Shown here piece after piece: positions 1-7,156 of a stretch of DNA of 10,888 nucleotides. The stretch lies in the NCBI GenBank assembly GCA_934196725.1, contig CAKPWR010000075.1:1-10888 (forward strand), in the 5' to 3' direction. The translations under genes and the position numbers were made by a program. A model generated the notes under the pieces. It was not told the DNA's origin. It searched no databases and saw only the letters and a program-made list of their open reading frames with translations. The stretch comes from an uncultured Prevotella sp. Lineage in GTDB: Bacteria > Bacteroidota > Bacteroidia > Bacteroidales > Bacteroidaceae. Positions within the stretch are counted from its first letter, which is position 1. The number at the start of each line of letters is the position of its first letter.

Positions 1-9
1 AAAAGTTCG

Positions 10-17
10 TAACTTTG
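10..17 (+). promoter_or_regulatory. Probable -7 promoter box of ffh-folD
   Basis: TAACTTTG is an exact match to the Bacteroidetes -7 consensus TAnnTTTG and lies 30 bases upstream of the ffh start codon. Transcription would start near position 22-25 and leave a short A-rich leader. The expected -33 TTTG element would fall off the left edge of the window, so only half of the promoter can be checked. Confidence 0.6.
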
Positions 18-47
18 TGCCCGAAATAAAAAAGTACAATTAAGAAC

Positions 48-1400
48 ATGTTTGAAAATTTAAGTGATAGACTAGAACGTTCCTTCAAAATACTGAAGGG
101 TGAGGGTAAAATTACCGAAATCAACGTGGCTGAGACCATGAAGGATGTGCGCCGTGCACTCCTTGATGCCGATGTTAACTATAAAGTAGCAAAGGAATTC
201 ACCAATAAGGTGAAGGAAAAGGCGCTCGGTATGAATGTGTTGACTGCAGTGAAGCCAGGTCAGTTGATGGTGAAGCTGGTTCATGACGAACTTGCAGAAC
301 TGATGGGTGGCGAAGAGGCTCCATTGAAGCTCGAAGGTCATCCGGCCATCATCCTTATGAGCGGTCTTCAGGGTTCTGGTAAAACTACATTCAGCGGTAA
401 GCTTGCCAATATGCTCAAGACAAAGAGAGGTAAGAAGCCTTTGCTCGTAGCCTGCGACGTATATCGTCCTGCTGCTATCCAGCAGCTCCATGTCGTGGGT
501 GAACAGGTTGGTGTTCCTGTGTATAGTGAGCCAGACAATAAGGATGTATGTGTTATTGCCGACCATGCTATCCAGCAGGCAAAGACCAATGGCAATGACG
601 TGGTCATCGTCGATACTGCCGGTCGTCTTGCCATCGATGAGCAGATGATGAATGAGATTAGCAATCTCAAGAATCATCTTCGTCCTGATGAGACTCTCTT
701 TGTTGTTGACTCAATGACTGGTCAGGATGCTGTCAATACTGCCAAGGAGTTTAATGACCGCCTTGATTTCAATGGTGTTGTATTGACCAAGCTTGATGGT
801 GATACCCGTGGTGGTGCTGCCCTCAGTATCCGTACTGTAGTTACCAAGCCTATCAAGTTTATCGGTACTGGTGAGAAGATGGAGGCTATTGATGTGTTCC
901 ATCCTGCTCGTATGGCAGACCGTATTCTCGGAATGGGTGACGTTGTATCTCTCGTAGAGCGTGCGCAGGAGCAGTTCGACTTGGAAGAGGCAAAGAAGTT
1001 GGAGAAGAAGATTCGCAAGAATCAGTTTGATTTCAACGACTTCTACAATCAGATTCAGCAGATCAAGAAGATGGGTAACATCAAAGACTTGGCTGCCATG
1101 ATTCCTGGTGTTGGCAAGGCTATCCGCGATGTTGATATTCCTGAGGATGCATTCAAGGGCATCGAGGCTATCATTCAGAGTATGACTCCTAAGGAGCGTA
1201 CCAATCCTGCTATCCTCAATACCTCTCGTCGTCAGCGTATTGCAAAGGGTTCGGGTACTAATATCCAGGAAGTGAACAAGCTTATTAAGCAGTTCGACCA
1301 GACTCGCAAGATGATGCAGATGATGACAGGCAACAAGATGGCTCAGATGATGAGCCGTATGAAGGGTATGCCAGGTATGCCTAAGATGCCGGGAATGTAA
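48..1400 (+). CDS. ffh: Signal recognition particle GTPase Ffh (SRP54)
   Basis: Ffh binds SRP RNA and the signal sequences of nascent membrane proteins, then delivers ribosomes to the receptor FtsY through GTP-dependent pairing. The 450 residues match the family's usual length. The helical N domain covers about residues 1-90. The G domain follows, with P-loop GLQGSGKTT (106-114), DVYRPAA (137-143), DTAGR (189-193), TKLDGD (247-252) and GTGEK (273-277). The M domain runs from about 327 to the end. It is methionine-rich, contains the RNA-binding SRRQRIAKGSG segment (393-403) and ends in a short Met-Pro-Gly tail, which is common in this family. The ATG follows an A-rich leader downstream of a TAACTTTG box. 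folD starts 30 bases after the stop, so the two are probably co-transcribed. No SRP RNA gene is visible nearby. Confidence 0.98.
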   Translation: MFENLSDRLERSFKILKGEGKITEINVAETMKDVRRALLDADVNYKVAKEFTNKVKEKALGMNVLTAVKPGQLMVKLVHDELAELMGGEEAPLKLEGHPAIILMSGLQGSGKTTFSGKLANMLKTKRGKKPLLVACDVYRPAAIQQLHVVGEQVGVPVYSEPDNKDVCVIADHAIQQAKTNGNDVVIVDTAGRLAIDEQMMNEISNLKNHLRPDETLFVVDSMTGQDAVNTAKEFNDRLDFNGVVLTKLDGDTRGGAALSIRTVVTKPIKFIGTGEKMEAIDVFHPARMADRILGMGDVVSLVERAQEQFDLEEAKKLEKKIRKNQFDFNDFYNQIQQIKKMGNIKDLAAMIPGVGKAIRDVDIPEDAFKGIEAIIQSMTPKERTNPAILNTSRRQRIAKGSGTNIQEVNKLIKQFDQTRKMMQMMTGNKMAQMMSRMKGMPGMPKMPGM

Positions 1401-1430
1401 GAGTAAGTACAATCATAATAATAAATTCAA

Positions 1431-2309
1431 ATGCAGCTAATAGACGGAAAGGCGACAGCAGCCGCCATTAAAGAACAGATAGCCCAGGAGGTAGCTCAGA
1501 TTGTAGCTGACGGAGGTAAGCAGCCACATCTGGCAGCAATACTTGTGGGCCATGACGGAGGTAGCGAGACCTATGTGAAGAACAAGGTCTTGGCGTGTGA
1601 AAAATGTGGATTTAAGTCGACCCTTATCCGCTATGAAGAAGATGTAACTGAGGAAGAGTTGCTGGCTTGTGTGGATAAACTGAATCATGATGATGACGTT
1701 GATGGATTCATCGTGCAGTTGCCTCTGCCTAAGCATATTGATGAGCAGAAGGTTACGATGGCTATAGATTACCGCAAGGATGTGGATGGATTCCATCCGG
1801 TCAATGTGGGAAGAATGGCTATTGGTTTGCCTTGCTTTATCTCTGCTACTCCACTTGGCATTCTCACTTTGCTGAAACATTATCACATTGAAACAAGTGG
1901 CAAGAAGTGTGTCATCTTAGGCAGAAGTAATATTGTAGGCAAACCCATGGCTCAATTGATGATGCAGAAGCAATATGGTGATTCGACAGTTACCGTATGT
2001 CACTCTCATTCAGCTCATTTGAAAGAGGAGTGCCGTGAGGCAGACATCATTATTGCTGCTATTGGCAGACCGGATTTTGTTACGGCAGATATGGTCAAGC
2101 CTGGAGCTGTTGTGATAGATGTGGGCACAACTCGTGTGCCTGATGCTACACGTAAGAGCGGTTTCCGCTTGAATGGTGATGTGAAGTTTGATGAGGTGGC
2201 AGAGAAATGTTCGTTCATTACTCCTGTGCCAGGTGGCGTAGGACCGATGACGATTTGTTCTTTGATGAAGAATACGCTCGCTGCCGGCAAGAAGGAATAT
2301 TACCAATAA
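1431..2309 (+). CDS. folD: Bifunctional methylenetetrahydrofolate dehydrogenase/cyclohydrolase FolD
   Basis: FolD oxidises 5,10-methylene-THF to methenyl-THF using NADP+ and hydrolyses it to 10-formyl-THF, supplying one-carbon units for purines and formyl-Met-tRNA in the cytosol. The length, 292 residues, is normal. Catalytic-domain markers are YVKNK (48-52, with Tyr48 and catalytic Lys52), QLPLP (96-100, with Gln96) and DVDGFHPVN (117-125, with Asp119). The Rossmann domain carries GRSNIVGKP (164-172), and the family signature [10 protein letters not shown] (265-274) is intact. The residue roles come from the known E. coli and human enzymes, whose numbering is offset by a few positions. The gene lies 30 bases after ffh with no terminator between them, which suggests a shared transcript. 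Hairpins lie downstream. Confidence 0.98.
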   Translation: MQLIDGKATAAAIKEQIAQEVAQIVADGGKQPHLAAILVGHDGGSETYVKNKVLACEKCGFKSTLIRYEEDVTEEELLACVDKLNHDDDVDGFIVQLPLPKHIDEQKVTMAIDYRKDVDGFHPVNVGRMAIGLPCFISATPLGILTLLKHYHIETSGKKCVILGRSNIVGKPMAQLMMQKQYGDSTVTVCHSHSAHLKEECREADIIIAAIGRPDFVTADMVKPGAVVIDVGTTRVPDATRKSGFRLNGDVKFDEVAEKCSFITPVPGGVGPMTICSLMKNTLAAGKKEYYQ

Positions 2310-2322
2310 TCAATTGTTGATA

Positions 2323-2345
2323 AGATATTGGATTAGTAAATATCT
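2323..2345 (+). other. Short AT-rich hairpin downstream of folD
   Basis: AGATATT (2323-2329) and AATATCT (2339-2345) form a perfect 7-bp stem around a 9-base loop, followed by CGATTTT. It precedes a stronger terminator by about 10 bases. It may be an auxiliary terminator or 3'-end stabiliser, or chance pairing in AT-rich DNA. Confidence 0.3.
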
Positions 2346-2355
2346 CGATTTTATG

Positions 2356-2388
2356 AGGCAGGGCGCAGGAATGCATCCTGCCTTTTTT
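2356..2388 (+). terminator. Intrinsic terminator of ffh-folD
   Basis: AGGCAGG (2356-2362) pairs with CCTGCCT (2377-2383). Alternatively, the tighter GCAGGA (2365-2370) / TCCTGC (2376-2381) stem forms around a 5-base loop. Either one runs directly into TTTTTT (2383-2388). This fits a rho-independent terminator closing the ffh-folD transcript. The next gene starts only 28 bases later, so its promoter must lie within or upstream of this structure. I found no TAnnTTTG box there. Confidence 0.75.
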
Positions 2389-2415
2389 GCATGCAAAAAT
2401 AATTAATTACAAAAA

Positions 2416-4956
2416 ATGAAGAAAACAAAGTATTTGCTTTTTTCTGCGGCTTTGCTTGTCTCGATGCAATCTGTTGCGCAGAATCCAATCAATGATAATC
2501 CTGCTTATTCTATAGTAGGCAAGGACTCAACATGTCAGGTTTTCATATATTCGCCTGCTGAGAATCAGGGACTGCATCTTGCTTATTTCACAGATGATGA
2601 GCGCTGGGTAGATGTAGGACAGTTATGCGCCAGTGATTTTGGTCCATGGGGGAGCGAGAAGAAAATGTATCGTCCTTTTGTGATGAAGGCAAATGATGGT
2701 ACCTGGCGTGCACTTTGGAGTGTCAATAGCCGTTCGCCTCAATTTGCGGTGGCATATTCTGAAGATCTGGTTACTTGGCGTCCACAGGATTATCCTATTA
2801 TGAAAGAGAAGGGTATCACGGATGTAGCTGCTTATCAGATGGATGATGGTACTTTTGATATTTATCTGAAAACTGCTAATGGGAAACGATATGTTCATGC
2901 CGATAAGAATTTCCGTACTTTTGAGGAGGATTCGCTCGAAGCAGCTGCAGATGATATTCTCTGGCAGCGGGATACTGCTACCATCAATGGAAAACTATAT
3001 GAAGGCAACGACTTTGAGATTCCTGCTGTTCATCTTGAATATATCCGTTCCTGGCATAAGGCTCTCGCTGAAGAGAATCGCGAGAACAGTCGGCAGTTGC
3101 CCCATAATGAGGCTGAGCTTCAGGCATATCTGAAGGAAAAGGGTGTGGAGCTGGGGAATGGTAGTGAAGTGACTGCTCAGCTTCATGTTAAGGCTCAGAA
3201 GTCGTATCGCATCTCTGATAAACTGATAGGTATCTTCTTTGAAGACATCAGCAGGGCTGCCGATGGTGGTCTCTGTGCAGAGTTGTTGCAGAATGGTGAT
3301 TTCGAATATAATGGCGAGAAAAAAGGGTGGAATGCTGCAACTGCCTGGAATGGTGTTGAACTCTCTGCTTCTACCCGTGAAAAGAATGTTCCTACCCGAA
3401 TCTCTACGGAAAATGGCGTGAGCAGGAATAATTCTCATTTTGTAATGATGGGTTCTACACCTATATATAATATAGGTTGGGAAGGCATCCTTATCAAGCG
3501 TGGTGCTGCCTACAATGTGGAGCTGTATGCCCGATGTGTCGATGGAAAGAAAAAGCAGCTTACCGTGGCGCTTGTCGATAAGGAAGGACTTCCTATGGCT
3601 CAGGCTAAGATGAAGATACAAGGTACTGAATGGGGAGAATATAAAGCCCAACTCATCGTCACCGACAAATACAAAGGTGATTTGGGTGATGGCAAGAATA
3701 TCCGGTTTGCCATTATCCCGAAGGGGGAGGAAAAGGTGGCTGTAGACCTTGTGAGTCTGATGCCGCAGGATACCTATAAAGGACATGGATTAAGAAAGGA
3801 CTTAGCTGAGGCCATCGCAGAATTGAATCCACGCTTTGTCCGTTTTCCTGGCGGATGTATGCTTCACGGACAGGGCTTGGAGAATATTTATCATTGGAAA
3901 GAAAGCGTTGGTCCGCAGAAAGACCGTAAGCCTGCACGCAATATATGGAATTATCATCAGACTCGTAAACTGGGATTTTTCGAGTATTTCCAGTGGTGTG
4001 AAGATATGGGAGCAGAGCCTCTGCCAGTATTAGCTGCAGGCGTACCTTGTCAGAATTCTCAGCCTAATACTGATGGAATCTGTGGTCAGCAGGGAGGAAT
4101 CCCAATGTCGGAGATGCCGCAGTATGTTCAGGATGTGCTCGACTTGGTGGAGTGGGCGAATGGCGACCCTGCTACATCAAAGTGGGCTAAGATGAGAGCC
4201 GATGCAGGTCATCTTGCTCCTTTCAATCTGAAGATGGTGGGAATCGGTAACGAGGATTTGATTTCAACAGATTTCGAGAAGCGCTATCTGATGATATGTA
4301 AAGCTTTGAAGGAGAAGCATCCTGAGATAGAAGTTATTGGTACGGTAGGTCCATTCCATTATCCATCTTCTGATTATATTGAGGGGTGGAAGATTGCCAA
4401 GGAGAATAAGCAATGGATTGATGCGGTGGATGAACATTACTACGAGAAGCCGGGATGGTTCATCAATCATCAGGACTACTACGATAACTACGACCGCAAG
4501 GCACCGAAGGTTTATTTGGGTGAGTACGCAGCCAATGGTAATAATGAGTTAGACCGGGCTTTGGCAGAGGGAATCCATCTCTGCAATGTAGAGCGCAATG
4601 CCGATGTGGTAGAGATGACCTCTTATGCACCATTGCTTTGCAAGAACGGTTACAGCAATTGGAATCCGGACATGATTTACTTTGATAACTCTGAGAAGAT
4701 TCGTCTTACTGAAAGCTATAAGATGCAGAAGATGTTTGGTCAGCATGCTGGTGATAGCTATATCGCTTCTGAACTGAATTTGTCTGCAGCCTTGAAGCGT
4801 TATGTAGGTACCAGCGTGGTAAAGGATTCTAAAACCGGTAAGACCTGGCTCAAAGTGGTGAATGCATTGCCACGTACACTCAAGCTTCAGGTCTGTGGTC
4901 TTGGTGACAAGGTAGTAGAAGTAAAGGGACGTTGTGCCCAGGTTTTTGAATTGTAG
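2416..4956 (+). CDS. Secreted GH51 alpha-L-arabinofuranosidase with N-terminal extension
   Basis: This predicted retaining exo-enzyme removes terminal alpha-L-arabinofuranose from arabinan or arabinoxylan fragments. A signal peptide with Lys-rich start and hydrophobic core probably ends at Ser-Val-Ala (19-21). No lipobox cysteine is present, so a soluble periplasmic or exported protein is likely. Residues about 25-215 form an extension with GH43-like blade motifs (AYSEDLVTW, 113-121) but are too short for a full five-bladed propeller. The GH51 part begins near 255 (IGIFFEDIS, 271-279) and includes a carbohydrate-binding-like beta-sandwich (about 300-450). The TIM barrel has RFPGGC (476-481), GIGNED with predicted acid/base Glu613, DEHYY (672-676) and LGEYA with predicted nucleophile Glu703. 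A C-terminal beta-sandwich ends the protein. At 846 residues it is longer than plain GH51 enzymes. It is flanked by terminators with no susC/susD. The exact substrate cannot be read from the sequence. Confidence 0.92.
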   Translation: MKKTKYLLFSAALLVSMQSVAQNPINDNPAYSIVGKDSTCQVFIYSPAENQGLHLAYFTDDERWVDVGQLCASDFGPWGSEKKMYRPFVMKANDGTWRALWSVNSRSPQFAVAYSEDLVTWRPQDYPIMKEKGITDVAAYQMDDGTFDIYLKTANGKRYVHADKNFRTFEEDSLEAAADDILWQRDTATINGKLYEGNDFEIPAVHLEYIRSWHKALAEENRENSRQLPHNEAELQAYLKEKGVELGNGSEVTAQLHVKAQKSYRISDKLIGIFFEDISRAADGGLCAELLQNGDFEYNGEKKGWNAATAWNGVELSASTREKNVPTRISTENGVSRNNSHFVMMGSTPIYNIGWEGILIKRGAAYNVELYARCVDGKKKQLTVALVDKEGLPMAQAKMKIQGTEWGEYKAQLIVTDKYKGDLGDGKNIRFAIIPKGEEKVAVDLVSLMPQDTYKGHGLRKDLAEAIAELNPRFVRFPGGCMLHGQGLENIYHWKESVGPQKDRKPARNIWNYHQTRKLGFFEYFQWCEDMGAEPLPVLAAGVPCQNSQPNTDGICGQQGGIPMSEMPQYVQDVLDLVEWANGDPATSKWAKMRADAGHLAPFNLKMVGIGNEDLISTDFEKRYLMICKALKEKHPEIEVIGTVGPFHYPSSDYIEGWKIAKENKQWIDAVDEHYYEKPGWFINHQDYYDNYDRKAPKVYLGEYAANGNNELDRALAEGIHLCNVERNADVVEMTSYAPLLCKNGYSNWNPDMIYFDNSEKIRLTESYKMQKMFGQHAGDSYIASELNLSAALKRYVGTSVVKDSKTGKTWLKVVNALPRTLKLQVCGLGDKVVEVKGRCAQVFEL

Positions 4957-4980
4957 TTTTTCTTCAGGTAACATAAAAGT

Positions 4981-5033
4981 ATCCACGGAATGCATGAATA
5001 TTTGAGAATTTCATGTGTTCCGTGGATTTTTTT
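4981..5033 (+). terminator. Strong intrinsic terminator after the arabinofuranosidase
   Basis: ATCCACGGAA (4981-4990) pairs perfectly with TTCCGTGGAT (5018-5027). The stem continues inward through 4991-4998 against 5010-5017 with two G-U wobbles, giving about 18 base pairs around an 11-base AT-rich loop. A run of seven T (5027-5033) follows. This separates the arabinofuranosidase gene from the ilv genes. Confidence 0.9.
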
Positions 5034-5140
5034 GATTGCACAATTCCATATAAATGTGCGTGTTCTATAATAAATCGTAAGCAATTTATTGTATTTTATA
5101 ACAAAAAATAGCGTTATTTTGAAAATTTATGCGAAATTAG

Positions 5141-5171
5141 TTGGCTATTACATAAATTCTCTGTATCTTTG
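5141..5171 (+). promoter_or_regulatory. Promoter of the ilvD-ilvB-ilvN operon
   Basis: TTGG (5141-5144) and TATCTTTG (5164-5171) match the Bacteroidetes -33 and -7 elements with a 19-base spacer. Transcription should start near 5175-5179, leaving about 70 bases before the ilvD start chosen here. The stretch from 5034 to 5140 upstream is very AT-rich and holds small inverted repeats, for example GCACA (5038-5042) / TGTGC (5055-5059). It contains no gene. Confidence 0.75.
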
Positions 5172-5189
5172 CACTCAATTATAGAATCT

Positions 5190-5212
5190 GGAGCATTTTG
5201 AAGGCTCTTTTT
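5190..5212 (+). other. Terminator-like hairpin in the ilvD leader
   Basis: GAGC (5191-5194) and GCTC (5204-5207) enclose a 9-base segment that can pair further by two A-T pairs after an A-G mismatch. TTTTT (5208-5212) follows immediately. The shape is that of a weak intrinsic terminator between the promoter and ilvD, so it could act as an attenuator. The stem is short and I found no BCAA-rich leader peptide before it. Confidence 0.35.
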
Positions 5213-5246
5213 CATGATATTGAATAGAAATTTAGATAAGAAAGAT

Positions 5247-7049
5247 ATGAAACATCCATTAAGAAGTAGCGTCTGTACTGAAGGCAGAAGAATGGCGGGT
5301 GCCCGAGCTCTTTGGGTAGCAGCAGGTATGAAACACGAGCAGTTTGGCAAACCAATTATTGCTATCGTGAACAGCTTTACACAGTTTGTTCCTGGTCATA
5401 CTCATCTTCATGAAATTGGTCAGATTGTCAAGAAGGAAATTGAGGCAATGGGCTGCTATGCAGCTGAATTCAATACCATCGCTGTAGACGACGGTATCGC
5501 TATGGGTCACGACGGAATGCTCTATTCACTCCCAAGTCGCGATATCATTGCTGATTCTGTGGAATATATGGTGAATGCGCACAAGGCTGATGCTATGATT
5601 TGCATCTCTAACTGTGATAAGGTAACTCCCGGTATGTTGATGGCTTCTATGCGTCTGAACATCCCTACCGTATTCTGTTCAGGAGGTCCTATGGAAGCTG
5701 GTCGCTGGAAGGGGGAGAATGCCGACTTGATTACAGCTATGATTAAGGGTGCTGATACTAGCGTGAGTGATGAGGAGATGAAGCAGATTGAGCAGTGTGC
5801 TTGCCCTGGTTGCGGTAGCTGTTCTGGTATGTTCACTGCCAATTCCATGAACTCACTGACTGAGGCTATTGGTTTGAGTCTCCCTGGAAATGGTACTATC
5901 TTGGCAACCCACAAGAATCGTATCCAACTCTTCAAGGATGCTGCTCGTCAGGTAGTGAAGAATGCTTATGCTTATTATGAGGATGGTGATGAGAGCGTAT
6001 TGCCACGTAATATTGCTACACGTGATGCTTTCCTCAATGCAATGACTCTCGATATCGCAATGGGTGGTAGTACCAATACGGTGCTTCATCTTTTAGCAGT
6101 AGCTCAGGAAGCTGGTGCTGATTTCAAGATGGAGGATATCGACCAGTTGAGCCGCAAGGTTCCTTGTCTCTGCAAGTTGGCTCCTAATACTCAGAAATAT
6201 AGTGTTCAGGAGTGCAATCGTGCAGGTGGTATCATGGGTATCCTGAATGAGTTGAACAAGGGTGGCTTGATTAATGGTAGCGTAAAACGTGTTGATGGAA
6301 AGACACTTGATGAGCAGATGAATAAATATGATATCACAGGTTCTGAGCTTGATCCAGAGGCAGATAGAATCTATCATTCTGCACCTGGCAGAAAATTCTC
6401 TACTCAGATGGGAAGTCAGGATGCACAGTGGGAGAGTCTTGATACAGATAGAGAGAACGGTTGTATCCGTGATCTCGAACATGCTTATACCAAGGATGGT
6501 GGTCTTGCTGTTCTCTTCGGTAATATTGCACAGAATGGTTGCGTAGTGAAGACTGCTGGTGTGGATCCAGTGCTTTGGCATTTCGAGGGTCCAGCTGTAT
6601 GTTTCGATTCTCAGGAGGATGCGTGCGAGGGAATCCTTGGTGGCAAAGTGAACTCTGGTGATTGTGTGGTCATCACCCATGAGGGACCAAAGGGTGGACC
6701 AGGTATGCAGGAGATGCTTTATCCTACCTCTTATATCAAGAGCCGTCATCTCGGAAAGGAATGTGCCCTTATTACTGATGGTCGTTTCTCAGGTGGTACA
6801 TCTGGTTTGAGTATTGGTCACATCAGTCCAGAGGCAGCTGCCGGTGGAAATATCGGTAAGATTAAGGATGGTGATATCATCGTCATTGATATTCCTAGCC
6901 GTTCTATCAATGTGAAACTCTCTGATGAGGAATTGGCAGCTCGCCCTCAGCAGCCACTGAAGCGTAATCGCGTGGTAAGCAAGGCTTTGCGTGCATACGC
7001 TCAGAGCGTAAGCTCGGCTGATAAAGGTGGTGTAAGAATCATCGATTAA
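5247..7049 (+). CDS. ilvD: Dihydroxy-acid dehydratase IlvD
   Basis: IlvD dehydrates 2,3-dihydroxy-isovalerate and 2,3-dihydroxy-3-methylvalerate to the 2-oxo acids that precede valine, leucine and isoleucine. It is a cytosolic iron-sulfur enzyme. The ATG at 5247 gives 600 residues and the family-typical start MKHPLRSS. An in-frame ATG at 5214 would add 11 residues ([11 protein letters not shown]) that do not resemble the family. Motifs, numbered from 5247: SNCDK with ligand Cys123; CPGCGSC (186-192) with cluster cysteines; [12 protein letters not shown]; and near the C-terminus [10 protein letters not shown] with the presumed catalytic serine. The sequence resembles the E. coli type: the early segment reads PGHTHLH and lacks the first cysteine seen in plant-type [2Fe-2S] enzymes. 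A [4Fe-4S] cluster is therefore inferred. It is the first gene of the ilv operon. Confidence 0.97.
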   Translation: MKHPLRSSVCTEGRRMAGARALWVAAGMKHEQFGKPIIAIVNSFTQFVPGHTHLHEIGQIVKKEIEAMGCYAAEFNTIAVDDGIAMGHDGMLYSLPSRDIIADSVEYMVNAHKADAMICISNCDKVTPGMLMASMRLNIPTVFCSGGPMEAGRWKGENADLITAMIKGADTSVSDEEMKQIEQCACPGCGSCSGMFTANSMNSLTEAIGLSLPGNGTILATHKNRIQLFKDAARQVVKNAYAYYEDGDESVLPRNIATRDAFLNAMTLDIAMGGSTNTVLHLLAVAQEAGADFKMEDIDQLSRKVPCLCKLAPNTQKYSVQECNRAGGIMGILNELNKGGLINGSVKRVDGKTLDEQMNKYDITGSELDPEADRIYHSAPGRKFSTQMGSQDAQWESLDTDRENGCIRDLEHAYTKDGGLAVLFGNIAQNGCVVKTAGVDPVLWHFEGPAVCFDSQEDACEGILGGKVNSGDCVVITHEGPKGGPGMQEMLYPTSYIKSRHLGKECALITDGRFSGGTSGLSIGHISPEAAAGGNIGKIKDGDIIVIDIPSRSINVKLSDEELAARPQQPLKRNRVVSKALRAYAQSVSSADKGGVRIID

Positions 7050-7091
7050 TTTTTAAAGCTGAAAAAATAAAAAGATAGTTTGAATTATTCT

Positions 7092-7134
7092 GAGAGAATT
7101 TTGGGATTTCTGTGAAAGAAATCCCAGTTCTCTT
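7092..7134 (+). other. Stem-loop between ilvD and ilvB
   Basis: TGGGATTTCT (7102-7111) and AGAAATCCCA (7117-7126) form a perfect 10-bp stem around loop GTGAA. AGAGAA (7093-7098) and TTCTCT (7128-7133) extend it across a 3/1 internal loop. The sequence after it is U-rich but broken (TTATCATTTTTA), so it is not a clean terminator. It may be a partial terminator that lowers ilvB relative to ilvD, or an mRNA processing or stability element. The rest of the 107-base gap is A-rich. Confidence 0.7.
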
Positions 7135-7156
7135 ATCATTTTTATATATTAGATAA

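Noticed and set aside
1350..1397. Met/Pro/Gly repeats at the end of ffh as a possible repeat insertion
   Set aside because: Met-rich tails with MPGMP-like units are common at the end of the Ffh M domain.
72..1412. Long minus-strand ORFs opposite ffh
   Set aside because: They are antisense shadows of a highly conserved gene. Their translations are low-complexity His/Leu-rich, with no recognisable domain.
5038..5100. Small inverted repeats (GCACA/TGTGC and AT-rich pairs) upstream of the ilvD promoter as an operator
   Set aside because: The stems are about 5 bp in very AT-rich DNA, expected by chance, and match no known regulator site.
5247..7049. Loss of the first iron-sulfur cysteine in IlvD as a damaged enzyme
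   Set aside because: The same segment in E. coli-type IlvD also lacks this cysteine, so this is a family difference and not a defect.
7070..7085. Possible internal promoter TAGTTTG upstream of ilvB
   Set aside because: It has only one base between TA and TTTG instead of two, and no TTTG/TTG lies at the expected distance upstream.
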